DNA of 60,276 nt, taken from the NCBI GenBank assembly GCA_023433305.1, contig JAEZCZ010000040.1:1-60276 (forward strand), given 5' to 3'. A model generated the notes under the pieces. The model worked only from the letters and a program-made list of their open reading frames with translations, ran no database searches and had not been told where the DNA came from. Numbering within the stretch: the stretch's first letter is position 1; each line of letters begins with the position of its first letter. Source of the DNA: Pseudomonadota bacterium. Its GTDB lineage: Bacteria > Pseudomonadota > Alphaproteobacteria > Sphingomonadales > Sphingomonadaceae. Positions 23,458-31,324 of this stretch are shown in pieces. Position numbers and translations under genes: made by a program.

Positions 23458-24221
23458 GCCGCGAGCTCCATTCCGTCGTACCCGACCAGCATCCCGGCCG
23501 GCAGTTCCGCGGACAGCACGGCGTAATCCATGCTCTTGTCCAGATGAGTCAGGACGGTCGCATTCGGCTTGCACCGCTCGTGCATTTCGATCGCGGTCGC
23601 GAGGCTGGCGTGAGTGGGATGCGGTTCGCGCCGCAAGCAATCGGTCACCAGGATGTCGACGCCGTCGAACAACTCGATCATCTCCCTGGTAATTTCACTG
23701 AAATCAGTAGCATAAGCTATTGATTTACCGTCGGCCTCGAAACGAAATCCGGTGCTCGTCGTGGGCCCGTGCGGCATCTCGACCGACCCGATGGCAAACC
23801 CCGCGTGGATCTTCACCAGTTCGAGCGTCTCGAGCTTCACGATGGTCGGATATCCGTAACGCCCCGAAAAGACGTAGCTGAAGCGCTGGCGCAAGCTACG
23901 GGCGGTGGTCTCCGACGCAAATCCCGGCAGCGGCGCGTTGCGGTTGAAGCGCATCGGGCGCAAATCGTCGATCCCGTGGCAGTGATCGGCGTGGTCGTGC
24001 GTCCAAAATACGGCGTCGACCTTGTCGATGTCGTTGTCGAGCAGTTGCTGGCGCAAATCCGTGGAGGTATCGACCAGCAAACGGGCGCCGTCGTCGCTTT
24101 CCACCACGATCGACACGCGAGAGCGGCGGTTACGTGGCTCGTTGGGGTCACATTCGCCCCAGTCGTTGCCGATGCGCGGCACGCCGGTGGATGTTCCGGA
24201 GCCGAGCATCCGCAGCTTCAC
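23454..24221 (-). CDS. Metallo-beta-lactamase-fold hydrolase (PhnP-like)
   Basis: 255-aa MBL-fold phosphodiesterase-type protein. It starts MKLRMLGSGTSTGVPRIG, as PhnP and related cyclic-phosphate hydrolases do. The dinuclear metal motif is THDHADHCHGIDDLRP (~74-89), with further ligands in EMPHGP, YATDFSE and THLDKSMDY. A Cys-containing loop (GECDPNEPRNRRSR) follows the N-terminal strand. PhnP itself acts in phosphonate breakdown, but no phn genes are here, so the substrate is open. ATGA overlap with tatD suggests a nucleic-acid or nucleotide clean-up role. Confidence 0.88.
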   Translation of the reverse strand: MKLRMLGSGTSTGVPRIGNDWGECDPNEPRNRRSRVSIVVESDDGARLLVDTSTDLRQQLLDNDIDKVDAVFWTHDHADHCHGIDDLRPMRFNRNAPLPGFASETTARSLRQRFSYVFSGRYGYPTIVKLETLELVKIHAGFAIGSVEMPHGPTTSTGFRFEADGKSIAYATDFSEITREMIELFDGVDILVTDCLRREPHPTHASLATAIEMHERCKPNATVLTHLDKSMDYAVLSAELPAGMLVGYDGMELAA

Positions 24222-24994
24222 GGCGTGGCCTTGCTGAACAAGTTGTAGAAGTTGCGCGTCGTAGATTCCGCCAGCGCCTCGACGCTTTCGCCGCGGAGTT
24301 CCGCGACGAACTCGGCGGTGTTACGCACGAAGGCCGGCTCGCAAGGCTTTCCGCGATGCGGCACCGGCGCCAGGAACGGGCTGTCGGTCTCGACCAGCAG
24401 CCGGTCCGACGGAATCTCGACGGCGAACGACTGCAGGTCGCGGGCGTTCTTGAATGTCACGATCCCCGAGAGCGATATCGTCAGCCCAAGCTGCAAAACC
24501 TGGCGCCCGAAGTCGGGCGAAGCCGTAAAGCAGTGAATAAGCGCCGGGAACGGCCCTATCTCCATTTCCTCGCGCAGTATCGCGATCGTGTCGTCCTCCG
24601 CGTCGCGCGTGTGAACGATCAAGGGAAGGCCGGTCTGGCGCGAGACCGCGATATGCGTGCGGAACAGGTTACGCTGCACCGCTCGATCGGACTTGTCATA
24701 GTAGTAATCGAGCCCGCTTTCACCGATCCCGATTACCCGTGGATGGTTAGCTGCTTCGAGCAAGGCCGCTTCGCCGAGATCGAAATGCTGATCGGCCTCG
24801 TGGGGGTGGATCCCGATGCTGGCCCAAACGTCGGGCTCGCGCTCGGCGGCACCGACGACCTCATCCCATTCGCTTTGGCGCGTCGAGATATTGAGGAAGG
24901 CCGTGACCCCCGCTTCACGGGCCCGCTGTAGAACGGCCCCCTGCTCCTCGACCAAACCTTTGTAGTTGAGGTGACAGTGGCTATCGACCAGCAT
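24218..24994 (-). CDS. tatD: TatD-family deoxyribonuclease
   Basis: 258-aa metal-dependent TIM-barrel nuclease. Metal and catalytic residues: DSHCHLNY (HxH), GIGESGLDYYY (Glu), LPLIVHTRDA (His), IHCFTAS (His) and LVETDSPFLAP (Asp). The ATG at 24994 shares one base with the metG stop (TGATG). The order metG-tatD-MBL hydrolase recurs in many bacteria (compare ycfH after metG or holB). Protein ends FYNLFSKATP, full length. Confidence 0.95.
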   Translation of the reverse strand: MLVDSHCHLNYKGLVEEQGAVLQRAREAGVTAFLNISTRQSEWDEVVGAAEREPDVWASIGIHPHEADQHFDLGEAALLEAANHPRVIGIGESGLDYYYDKSDRAVQRNLFRTHIAVSRQTGLPLIVHTRDAEDDTIAILREEMEIGPFPALIHCFTASPDFGRQVLQLGLTISLSGIVTFKNARDLQSFAVEIPSDRLLVETDSPFLAPVPHRGKPCEPAFVRNTAEFVAELRGESVEALAESTTRNFYNLFSKATP

Positions 24995-26544
24995 CAGACG
25001 GCCGCCTCTTCCGGAAGCTCGAGGCGCGGAAAGACCGGTTTCGGATCGTCGACGCGAATTCCACCGTCCACGATTTCGCGTTCGAGCGCCGCGAAATCCC
25101 GATCTTGCCCTGGAATGCACAACGCATCGAGTATCCTCGTCGACGCCGCCGGGGTGACCGGTGAAACGGCGATCGCCAGGTCGCGGATGCAGCCACAAAG
25201 CGTTGCCAGGACGCGCTCCATGCGAGCGGGATCGGTCTTGCGCAGTGCCCAGGGCGCCTGTTCGTCGATGTAGGCGTTGCAGGCGAACACGGCCTGCATC
25301 CACGCTTCGAGCCCGGCTGAGAACGCCAGCTTCTCGAACGCTTCGGGTAGTTCGACCGCGCAAGCGGAGCGAACCTGCTCACGCAGCACCCGGTCCGCTT
25401 CTAGTTCGGACGCGCTCGCCGTGAAAACGGCGCCGCAATTCTTGGCAATGAAGCTCAGCACCCGCTGAACGAGGTTGCCGAAGCTGTTGGCGAGCTCGGC
25501 ATTGTTGCGGCTCACGATCGCTTCGGGCGACCAGCTTCCGTCCTGCCCGAAAGTGAACTCGCGCAGCAGGAAATAGCGCAGCGGATCCACCCCGAAGCGA
25601 TCGGCGAGCTCGCCTGGATCGGTGGTATTGCCGAGTGACTTCGATTCCTTCTGCCCGCGATTGAGAAGGAACCCGTGCCCAAAGACCGACTTGGGCAGCG
25701 GGATGTTCGCGCTCATCAAGAAGGCCGGCCAGTAAACGGTATGAAACCGAACGATATCCTTACCGATCAAATGCACGTCTGCCGGCCAGAACCTGCGGAA
25801 ATCTTCGGTATCGTCGGGATAGCCTAGCCCCGTGAGATAATTCGTCAGGGCATCGACCCAGACGTACATCACGTGCTCTTCCGCGCCCGGGACTTTCACA
25901 CCCCAGTCAAAGCTGGTCCGGCTGACCGACAGATCGCGCAGACCGCCTTCCACGAAGCGCATGACCTCGTTGCGGCGCGTCTCCGGGCGAATGAAGCCGG
26001 GGTTGTCGCGGTAGAGCTTGAGCAGCGGCTCCTGATACCGGGACAGGCGGAAGAACCAGCTTTCCTCGACCGTCCACTCGACCGGCGTGCCTTGCGGGGA
26101 CAGCTTCTCGCCCCCTTCCCCCTCCACCAGTTCGCTTTCGTCGTAGTAGGCCTCGTCGCGGACCGAGTACCAGCCCTCGTAGCGGTCGAGATAGAGATCG
26201 CCGTTCGCCTCCATGGCGCGCCAGATCGCCTGGCTCGCGCGGTGGTGCTCGTCTTCGGTGGTTCGGATGAAACGGTCGTACGAAATGCAAAGTTTGTCGA
26301 ACAACTCACGAAAATATCCCGACATTTCGTCGGCCAAGTCACGTGGAGTGACGCCCAGATCGCGCGCCTTCTGCGCCATCTTCAGCCCGTGCTCGTCGGT
26401 TCCCGTCTGAAAACGCACGTCGCGCCCCCGCAGGCGCTGGAAACGCGCGAGCACGTCGGCGGCGATCGTCTCGTAGGCATGACCGATGTGCGGGCGACCG
26501 TTCGGGTAATGAATCGCGGTAGTGAGGTAATAGGGCTCAGCCAT
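24994..26544 (-). CDS. metG: Methionyl-tRNA synthetase
   Basis: 516-aa class I synthetase charging tRNA-Met. The HIGH motif is in YPNGRPHIGHAYETIAAD (~13-30). The KMSKS loop reads KESKS at residues ~299-303 (GQKESKSLGN), so Met is replaced by Glu while both lysines and serines stay. No four-Cys zinc knuckle is visible in the connective-peptide region, consistent with the zinc-less type. No C-terminal dimerisation domain. The 5' end overlaps holB by 8 nt. The start MAEPYYLTTAIHYPNG fits the family. Confidence 0.96.
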   Translation of the reverse strand: MAEPYYLTTAIHYPNGRPHIGHAYETIAADVLARFQRLRGRDVRFQTGTDEHGLKMAQKARDLGVTPRDLADEMSGYFRELFDKLCISYDRFIRTTEDEHHRASQAIWRAMEANGDLYLDRYEGWYSVRDEAYYDESELVEGEGGEKLSPQGTPVEWTVEESWFFRLSRYQEPLLKLYRDNPGFIRPETRRNEVMRFVEGGLRDLSVSRTSFDWGVKVPGAEEHVMYVWVDALTNYLTGLGYPDDTEDFRRFWPADVHLIGKDIVRFHTVYWPAFLMSANIPLPKSVFGHGFLLNRGQKESKSLGNTTDPGELADRFGVDPLRYFLLREFTFGQDGSWSPEAIVSRNNAELANSFGNLVQRVLSFIAKNCGAVFTASASELEADRVLREQVRSACAVELPEAFEKLAFSAGLEAWMQAVFACNAYIDEQAPWALRKTDPARMERVLATLCGCIRDLAIAVSPVTPAASTRILDALCIPGQDRDFAALEREIVDGGIRVDDPKPVFPRLELPEEAAV

Positions 26545-27499
26545 GGCCCGGGGCATTAGGGGTGCCAAGGGAGGCGAGCAAGGTGCCGATTTCCATGACC
26601 AGCAGGCCCGGATCGAAATTGTAGGTCGGCGCTTGGGCTCCGAGCCGGACCAACTCGGCGTGCGTGTCGCCGAGTGCCGGTATGGCTTGATTGGAGACGC
26701 CTTGCATCCGCCCGGCGACGACCGAGCGAGCCAGGTCGATCGCGGCCATTTGTCGCCTACGGTCCGGCCGCGCGCCCATCGCTTCGGCCAGCTTGCCCCG
26801 GAGACGGAAGTCTTTGTCGCCGACGTCTGCGATCTCACGCATCAGCCGGTGGATTTCGCCCAGATCCAGCTCGACGAACTCGAGCGCCGCTCCCGGTGAG
26901 CCGCCCGCCGCCGCGATCGCGGCCGCTCGCATGGCCGCGTCGGCTTGGGGGGCCTCTCGCTGCAGCATCGCATCGATCTCCGGGGCATCGACCCGAGGGA
27001 AGGCGAGAACACGGCACCGTGAGCGGATGGTCGGAAGCAGGCGGCCGAGACGGTGAACGACCAGCAGGAAGAATGTCCCCTGCGGAGGCTCCTCGAGACT
27101 CTTCAGCAAGGCATTGGCGGCACTCTTCTCGAGATCGTCAGCCGCGTCGATAACGATCGCACGGCGATTGCCGAGCGTCGGCCGCGTGGTCAGCCGCTGC
27201 TGCATCGCGCGAACCTGGTCCACCGAGATGTTGCGCTTGAGCTGGTGCGGTTTGCCCTCGTCGCGTTTTTTCTCGTCCTCGGCCGTGGCCGGCAACGGCC
27301 GCAAGACGATCACGTCGGGGTGCTCGCCCGTCAGCCACGCATCACCACCCTCGGCGACAAGCTCGCGTGCGGCGTGCAGGGCAAAGGCCGCCTTCCCCGT
27401 GCCGCGCACACCGGTGAGGATCCAGCCATGGTGAAGCCGCGGCCCTTGCAGGGCAGTCCGCCATTCACGCCATGGCTCGTCGTGGCCGGCCAGGTTCAT
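26537..27499 (-). CDS. holB: DNA polymerase III delta' subunit
   Basis: 320-aa clamp-loader subunit. AAA+ features: GVRGTGKAAFALHAARELV (P-loop-like, ~31-49), RRAIVIDAADDLEKSAANALLKSLEEPPQGTFFLL (quoted here only as a region; Walker B/sensor 1, ~130-165) and the sensor TIRSRCRVLAFPRV. The zinc-finger cysteines seen in E. coli delta' are not present, as usual in Alphaproteobacteria. ATGA overlap with tmk, 8-nt overlap with metG. The order tmk-holB-metG-tatD is widely conserved. Confidence 0.92.
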   Translation of the reverse strand: MNLAGHDEPWREWRTALQGPRLHHGWILTGVRGTGKAAFALHAARELVAEGGDAWLTGEHPDVIVLRPLPATAEDEKKRDEGKPHQLKRNISVDQVRAMQQRLTTRPTLGNRRAIVIDAADDLEKSAANALLKSLEEPPQGTFFLLVVHRLGRLLPTIRSRCRVLAFPRVDAPEIDAMLQREAPQADAAMRAAAIAAAGGSPGAALEFVELDLGEIHRLMREIADVGDKDFRLRGKLAEAMGARPDRRRQMAAIDLARSVVAGRMQGVSNQAIPALGDTHAELVRLGAQAPTYNFDPGLLVMEIGTLLASLGTPNAPGHG

Positions 27500-28134
27500 G
27501 TCCCCGGCTCGAGCAACGGCTTCAGCGCTCGAAGCACATTCCGATGCGTCGCCTCGATCGCGCCGCTCCCGTCGATACGCACGAAACGCTCGGGCTCGGC
27601 TTGGGCGAAGCGTGCGAAAGCAGCGGCGACGTCCGCGTGATAGGCGGCGTCGCGGCCGCCTATCGCGTCCTGCTCGCCGCCGTCGCGTCGGCTGAGGCGC
27701 CGGGCAACCTGTTCCGGCGCGGCCTCGAGGAGAATCGTCAGGTCGGGAAGGATGCCTCCCGATCCCACGCGGTGCAGCGCAAGGATGTCCTCGTCCGACA
27801 TGCCCCCTGCCCCGCCCTGATAAGCGCGAGAAGAATCGATGAAACGGTCGCACACCACCCACTGCCCTGAATCGAGCGCGGGCCGGATCGCCTGAACGAC
27901 ATGATCCGCACGCGCCGCAGCGAAAAGCAGCGCCTCGGCGGCGGGTGGCCACCCCTTCCCCGGCGGATCGAGCACGAGATCGCGAATCGCCTCGGCGCCG
28001 GGCGTTCCGCCGGGCTCGCGGGTAAGCAGGACTCGCATCCCGCGCCGCTGCAATTCCTCGGTCAGAAGCCTCGCCTGGGTCGACTTACCCGCCCCTTCCC
28101 CGCCCTCGAAGACGATGAAACGGCCGTGGCTCAC
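27496..28134 (-). CDS. tmk: Thymidylate kinase
   Basis: 212-aa enzyme phosphorylating dTMP to dTDP. P-loop FEGGEGAGKSTQARLL (~9-24), substrate-binding LTREPGGTPGAEAIRDLVL, DRFIDSSRAYQGGAG (~97-111) and the lid region RRLSRRDGGEQDAI are all in place. Its start overlaps the stop of the upstream carboxypeptidase gene as ATGA. Confidence 0.97.
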   Translation of the reverse strand: MSHGRFIVFEGGEGAGKSTQARLLTEELQRRGMRVLLTREPGGTPGAEAIRDLVLDPPGKGWPPAAEALLFAAARADHVVQAIRPALDSGQWVVCDRFIDSSRAYQGGAGGMSDEDILALHRVGSGGILPDLTILLEAAPEQVARRLSRRDGGEQDAIGGRDAAYHADVAAAFARFAQAEPERFVRIDGSGAIEATHRNVLRALKPLLEPGT

Positions 28135-29327
28135 GCGAACAAACCGACAAAGCCGTTGAGCAGGCGTTGGAGCAGGTTGGCCCGCTCGATGCTTTCGGCG
28201 GCCACGAGTGGAACGTCGTGCGGAGTCTGGCCGGGAATGGTCACGTGGAGGAACGCGACCGGCTGCCCCTCCTTTACGGGCGCCTGAATCGGCCCTCGAT
28301 AGCGTACAGTCAGCGAAACCGCTCTTGTGCTTCCGGGAGGGACGCTGGCGAGCACTTCTCCCTCGGTCCGCAGGGGAACGCTGAATTCTGCGCCGTTCTG
28401 GACCTTGGCTCGGCCGACGGGCACATCGCTCGGCAGAATGACGCGGCTTTCGAAGGCGTCAAAGCCCCAGCGAATGAGGTCGCGCGCGGTTTGATTGCGC
28501 ATCGAGGCGGTCGGCGAGCCGGCGATCACCATCACCAGTCGCCGCCCTCCCCGCTCGGCCGAACCCAGGAAATTGTACCCCGATTCGCGTGTGAAGCCGG
28601 TCTTCATCCCGTCGGCACCTTCCACCACGCCGGTGATCGGATCGTGGTTCGCCTGGGTGATCTTGCCGTAGGTCATGCCGCGATGTCCGAAGTAGCGCTC
28701 GTACAATCCCGGAAAGCGCGTCGTGACGGCTTCGGCGAGCACCGCGAGGTCGCGCGCGCTGGTATAAGTCCGGCCTTCATCGGGCCAACCGTTCGGCGTG
28801 CCGAAATGCGTGTCGCGCATCCCTAGCTCCGCGGCATTGGCATTCATCATGTCGAGCCATCCGGCGAGCGATCCGGCGGCGATCTGCGCGAGCATCACCG
28901 CGCCGTCATTGGCCGATACGGTGGTGACGCCGAGCAGGAGCTGGCCGACGGTGACCTGGTCGCCGGCCTTCAGGAACATCGATGAACCCTCGCCCGACCA
29001 CAATTCGGCCACTTCCTTGCTGACCGTCACCGGCGTGTCGGGCGACAGCTTGCCCTCGTCGATCAATCGGAACGCCGTGTAGGCGGTCATCACTTTGGTG
29101 ACCGACGCAGGCACGAAGCGGCGGTCGGGCTCCCGCGCGAATAGCGTCTGGCCGCTGGAGAGGTCCACGAGCAGCGCGACGGGTATTTCTGGCGGGACGG
29201 GCGCGACGCTGGCCGCCGCGACGCTTCCCGTTGAGGTATTCGCGCTGGGGACAGGAGCCGGCGCCGCTGCTCCCAGCGTCAACACGCCAATCGTGGCTAC
29301 CGAGGCAATCTTCAATTCCGCTCCCAT
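28131..29327 (-). CDS. dacC: D-alanyl-D-alanine carboxypeptidase (PBP5/6 type)
   Basis: 398-aa exported serine peptidase that trims the terminal D-Ala of peptidoglycan pentapeptides. Signal peptide MGAELKIASVATIGVLTLGA, then a Ser/Pro/Ala-rich stretch. Active-site triad: SVTK in FVPASVTKVMTAY (~74), SAND (SxN) in TTVSANDGAVML (~136), and KTG in ADGMKTGFTRESGYN (~243). The C-terminal PBP5-type beta domain (PVGRAKVQNG...AFLHV) is followed by an amphipathic tail ESIERANLLQRLLNGFVG, likely the membrane anchor. The symbol dacC is used loosely; dacA or dacF would be equally defensible. Confidence 0.92.
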   Translation of the reverse strand: MGAELKIASVATIGVLTLGAAAPAPVPSANTSTGSVAAASVAPVPPEIPVALLVDLSSGQTLFAREPDRRFVPASVTKVMTAYTAFRLIDEGKLSPDTPVTVSKEVAELWSGEGSSMFLKAGDQVTVGQLLLGVTTVSANDGAVMLAQIAAGSLAGWLDMMNANAAELGMRDTHFGTPNGWPDEGRTYTSARDLAVLAEAVTTRFPGLYERYFGHRGMTYGKITQANHDPITGVVEGADGMKTGFTRESGYNFLGSAERGGRRLVMVIAGSPTASMRNQTARDLIRWGFDAFESRVILPSDVPVGRAKVQNGAEFSVPLRTEGEVLASVPPGSTRAVSLTVRYRGPIQAPVKEGQPVAFLHVTIPGQTPHDVPLVAAESIERANLLQRLLNGFVGLFA

Positions 29328-29355
29328 CCGCCGGAGCGGCGGAGCGCCGGCGCTT

Positions 29356-30234
29356 TCAGCCGCTGGTCAAGATTCGTGCATCGCTATAACCCGCCGCCCG
29401 CACCTTGGCGAGCGAGGCCTCAGCCTCTCCACGGGTTGCGAAAGGGCCGGTCCGGACGCGGAAATACCGCCCGGCTCGCGCTACCGCCCCACCGAGGACG
29501 CGCGCCGCACGCTCGGCCCGCTCCGCGGTGGAGAAGGCGGCCGCCTGGACCACGAAGGCACCACGCACTTCGGATGGCGCGGCAGGCTCAGGCGAGGGAG
29601 CCGAGACTTCAGGCGGCGGAGGGAGAGCCACCACTGCATCAGCTGCGACGGGTGGCGCTTGGTCGAAGCTGCGCGGCAGCTTGCGCTTCAGGATTTCGAC
29701 CAGCGACATCGGCGTGTCCATGCGGGGCGCCGCGGGTTGCCCGGCTCGCAGCAAGGCCCGCTGCTCCTCGGGCGGGTTGACGCGCCGGACGCGCACCGGC
29801 GTCCCCGCGCTCGCCGCCAGCTGCTCGAGCGCCGCTGGCGAAAGCGTGAGCAGTTGATGTCCATCCATCGGACCGCGCCGCTCGATCCGCACGACGATCG
29901 TTCGCCCGGTTTCGAGCGAGGTCACCTCGACATAGCTCGGCAACGGAAGCGTATGGTGTGACGCGGTTATGCCGGGCGCGCCCTCGTCCGCCCCGAGAAA
30001 CCCGACCTCGTCGTAATTCAGCACGTCTTCGGGCGTGTAGGTCACGGCATCGACGGTGTAAGGATCGCCCACAACCACCGGATAATCGCCTCGCGGCCCA
30101 TGGGACGGTGCGGCGGCGACAGAGAGACTGTCCGACACCGAGCTCGCGCCGCATGCCCCGAGCGCAAGCGCCGGAAGCAACGTGGCGGTCAGCCGGAGGA
30201 AAGCGGCGACGCGGCCGTCAGCGGGCAATCTCAT
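29356..30234 (-). CDS. RlpA-like lipoprotein with DPBB and SPOR domains
   Basis: About 292 aa. Lipoprotein signal (LTATLLPALALGACG). A central double-psi beta-barrel region matches RlpA in the phrase SHHTLPLPSYVEVTSLETGRT, and a C-terminal SPOR domain (AFVVQAAAFSTAERAERAAR ... VRTGPFATRGEAEASLAKVR) should bind denuded septal glycan. However, the usual catalytic-region phrase DRGP appears as ERRGP, the IDLS phrase as LTLS, and the usual ASWYG/TASGE part is replaced by VGFLGADEGAPGI. So lytic transglycosylase activity is doubtful; see findings. The start overlaps the mltB-type gene. Confidence 0.82.
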   Translation of the reverse strand: MRLPADGRVAAFLRLTATLLPALALGACGASSVSDSLSVAAAPSHGPRGDYPVVVGDPYTVDAVTYTPEDVLNYDEVGFLGADEGAPGITASHHTLPLPSYVEVTSLETGRTIVVRIERRGPMDGHQLLTLSPAALEQLAASAGTPVRVRRVNPPEEQRALLRAGQPAAPRMDTPMSLVEILKRKLPRSFDQAPPVAADAVVALPPPPEVSAPSPEPAAPSEVRGAFVVQAAAFSTAERAERAARVLGGAVARAGRYFRVRTGPFATRGEAEASLAKVRAAGYSDARILTSG

Positions 30235-31240
30235 CTGCAAGCAACCCCACACTCATCGCGTAGTAGTTCGAGCAGTTGTATTCGAGGATCACCCTATAAT
30301 TCTGGGTTAAGAGGTAGCTCGGCGCGGCCGGGCCATCGGGTTCGAACAGCGCCGCCATGACGTCGTCGCCGATCGCCCCCTGGGGGATGACGCCGAGCGC
30401 GCGCCAGTCCCGCACCGGCATCCAGCGGCTGTGCCGTACGTGGACGCGCGGACAGACAGGCGAAACCATCGGCGTGTCGATCGCCGCTCGGTTCACGCTG
30501 TTCGGCGTATAGGCACGCACGCCCCAAGGCTGCCCAGGGCGCCACCCAGCGTCGCGGAAGTAATTGGCAATCGAATGAAGCGTGTCGGCCTCGCTGGTCC
30601 AGATGTCCCGATCGCCGTCACCATCGCCGTCGACCGCCAGGCGTAGGTACACGCTGGGTAGGAATTGCGGGTTGCCGAAGGCCCCCGCCCAACTCCCGAC
30701 AAGCGTCGAACGGGGCACGCCGCTGTCCGCGATCTTGAGCACGTCGATCAGTTCGCGCTCGAACAGCTCGCGCCGGCGCCCTTCCCACGCCAGCGTAGCG
30801 AGCGAGCGCGGCAGGTCGAAATTGCCGCGCACGGCGCCATAGCTCGTCTCGTGCCCCCAGATAGCGATCAGGATGGGCGCCGGGACTCCGTACTGCGCCT
30901 CGACCCGCGCAGCGAGCGGCTGCAGTTGTGCGTACACGCGTCGTCCGGCGTTAATCCGCGCCGAAGTGTTGTGATCGCGCAGATAAGGCGCCAGCGGCGG
31001 GAATCCGCTCACGCTGCCGCCGGAAGAGACGTTGTCGCGATCGAGCGCAATGACGCGGTCGTTGGGCGTCAGCGTATAGAGGACGTTTGCAATCGTCCCT
31101 TCGCTGACTCCCTCGCTGCGGGCCTTGGCAGCGACCTGCTGCATGTAGGCTTCGAACGACCCGCTCTGCGCGCAGGCGGGCGCTCCGAGCGATAGTCCAA
31201 GAATGACGGAGAGGGCAGAAACCAGTCGAGGGAAACGCAT
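30218..31240 (-). CDS. mltB: MltB-family lytic murein transglycosylase
   Basis: 340-aa exported enzyme cleaving the MurNAc-GlcNAc bond of peptidoglycan. Signal peptide MRFPRLVSALSVILGLSLGA with cleavage probably after ACA. The lysozyme-like domain has the catalytic Glu in LIAIWGHETSYGAVRGNFD (~127-145; usual family text WGxESxYG), followed by LATLAWEGRRRELFERELI, GSWAGAFGNPQFLPSVYLR and DADGDGDRDIW-like DGDGDGDRDIWTSEADTL. The C-terminal end lacks a peptidoglycan-binding domain. It overlaps the RlpA-like gene downstream, pairing two cell-wall remodelling proteins. Confidence 0.93.
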   Translation of the reverse strand: MRFPRLVSALSVILGLSLGAPACAQSGSFEAYMQQVAAKARSEGVSEGTIANVLYTLTPNDRVIALDRDNVSSGGSVSGFPPLAPYLRDHNTSARINAGRRVYAQLQPLAARVEAQYGVPAPILIAIWGHETSYGAVRGNFDLPRSLATLAWEGRRRELFERELIDVLKIADSGVPRSTLVGSWAGAFGNPQFLPSVYLRLAVDGDGDGDRDIWTSEADTLHSIANYFRDAGWRPGQPWGVRAYTPNSVNRAAIDTPMVSPVCPRVHVRHSRWMPVRDWRALGVIPQGAIGDDVMAALFEPDGPAAPSYLLTQNYRVILEYNCSNYYAMSVGLLADEIAR

Positions 31241-31262
31241 GCGTGATATTGTGACACGAGAA

Positions 31263-31288
31263 CGGCGGCGAGGGAAACCCCGCCGCCG
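31263..31288. terminator. Strong GC stem-loop between mltB and the upstream gene
   Basis: CGGCGGCG-a-GGG-aaa-CCC-CGCCGCCG: 11 base pairs with one bulged A and a 3-nt loop, downstream of the minus-strand exported-protein gene and 23 nt before mltB. There is no clear T-run on the minus strand, so it may terminate weakly or stabilise the 3' end. Confidence 0.45.
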
Positions 31289-31324
31289 CTGATTTCGATG
31301 AAACGATGCTCCGCCGCGCCGCCC

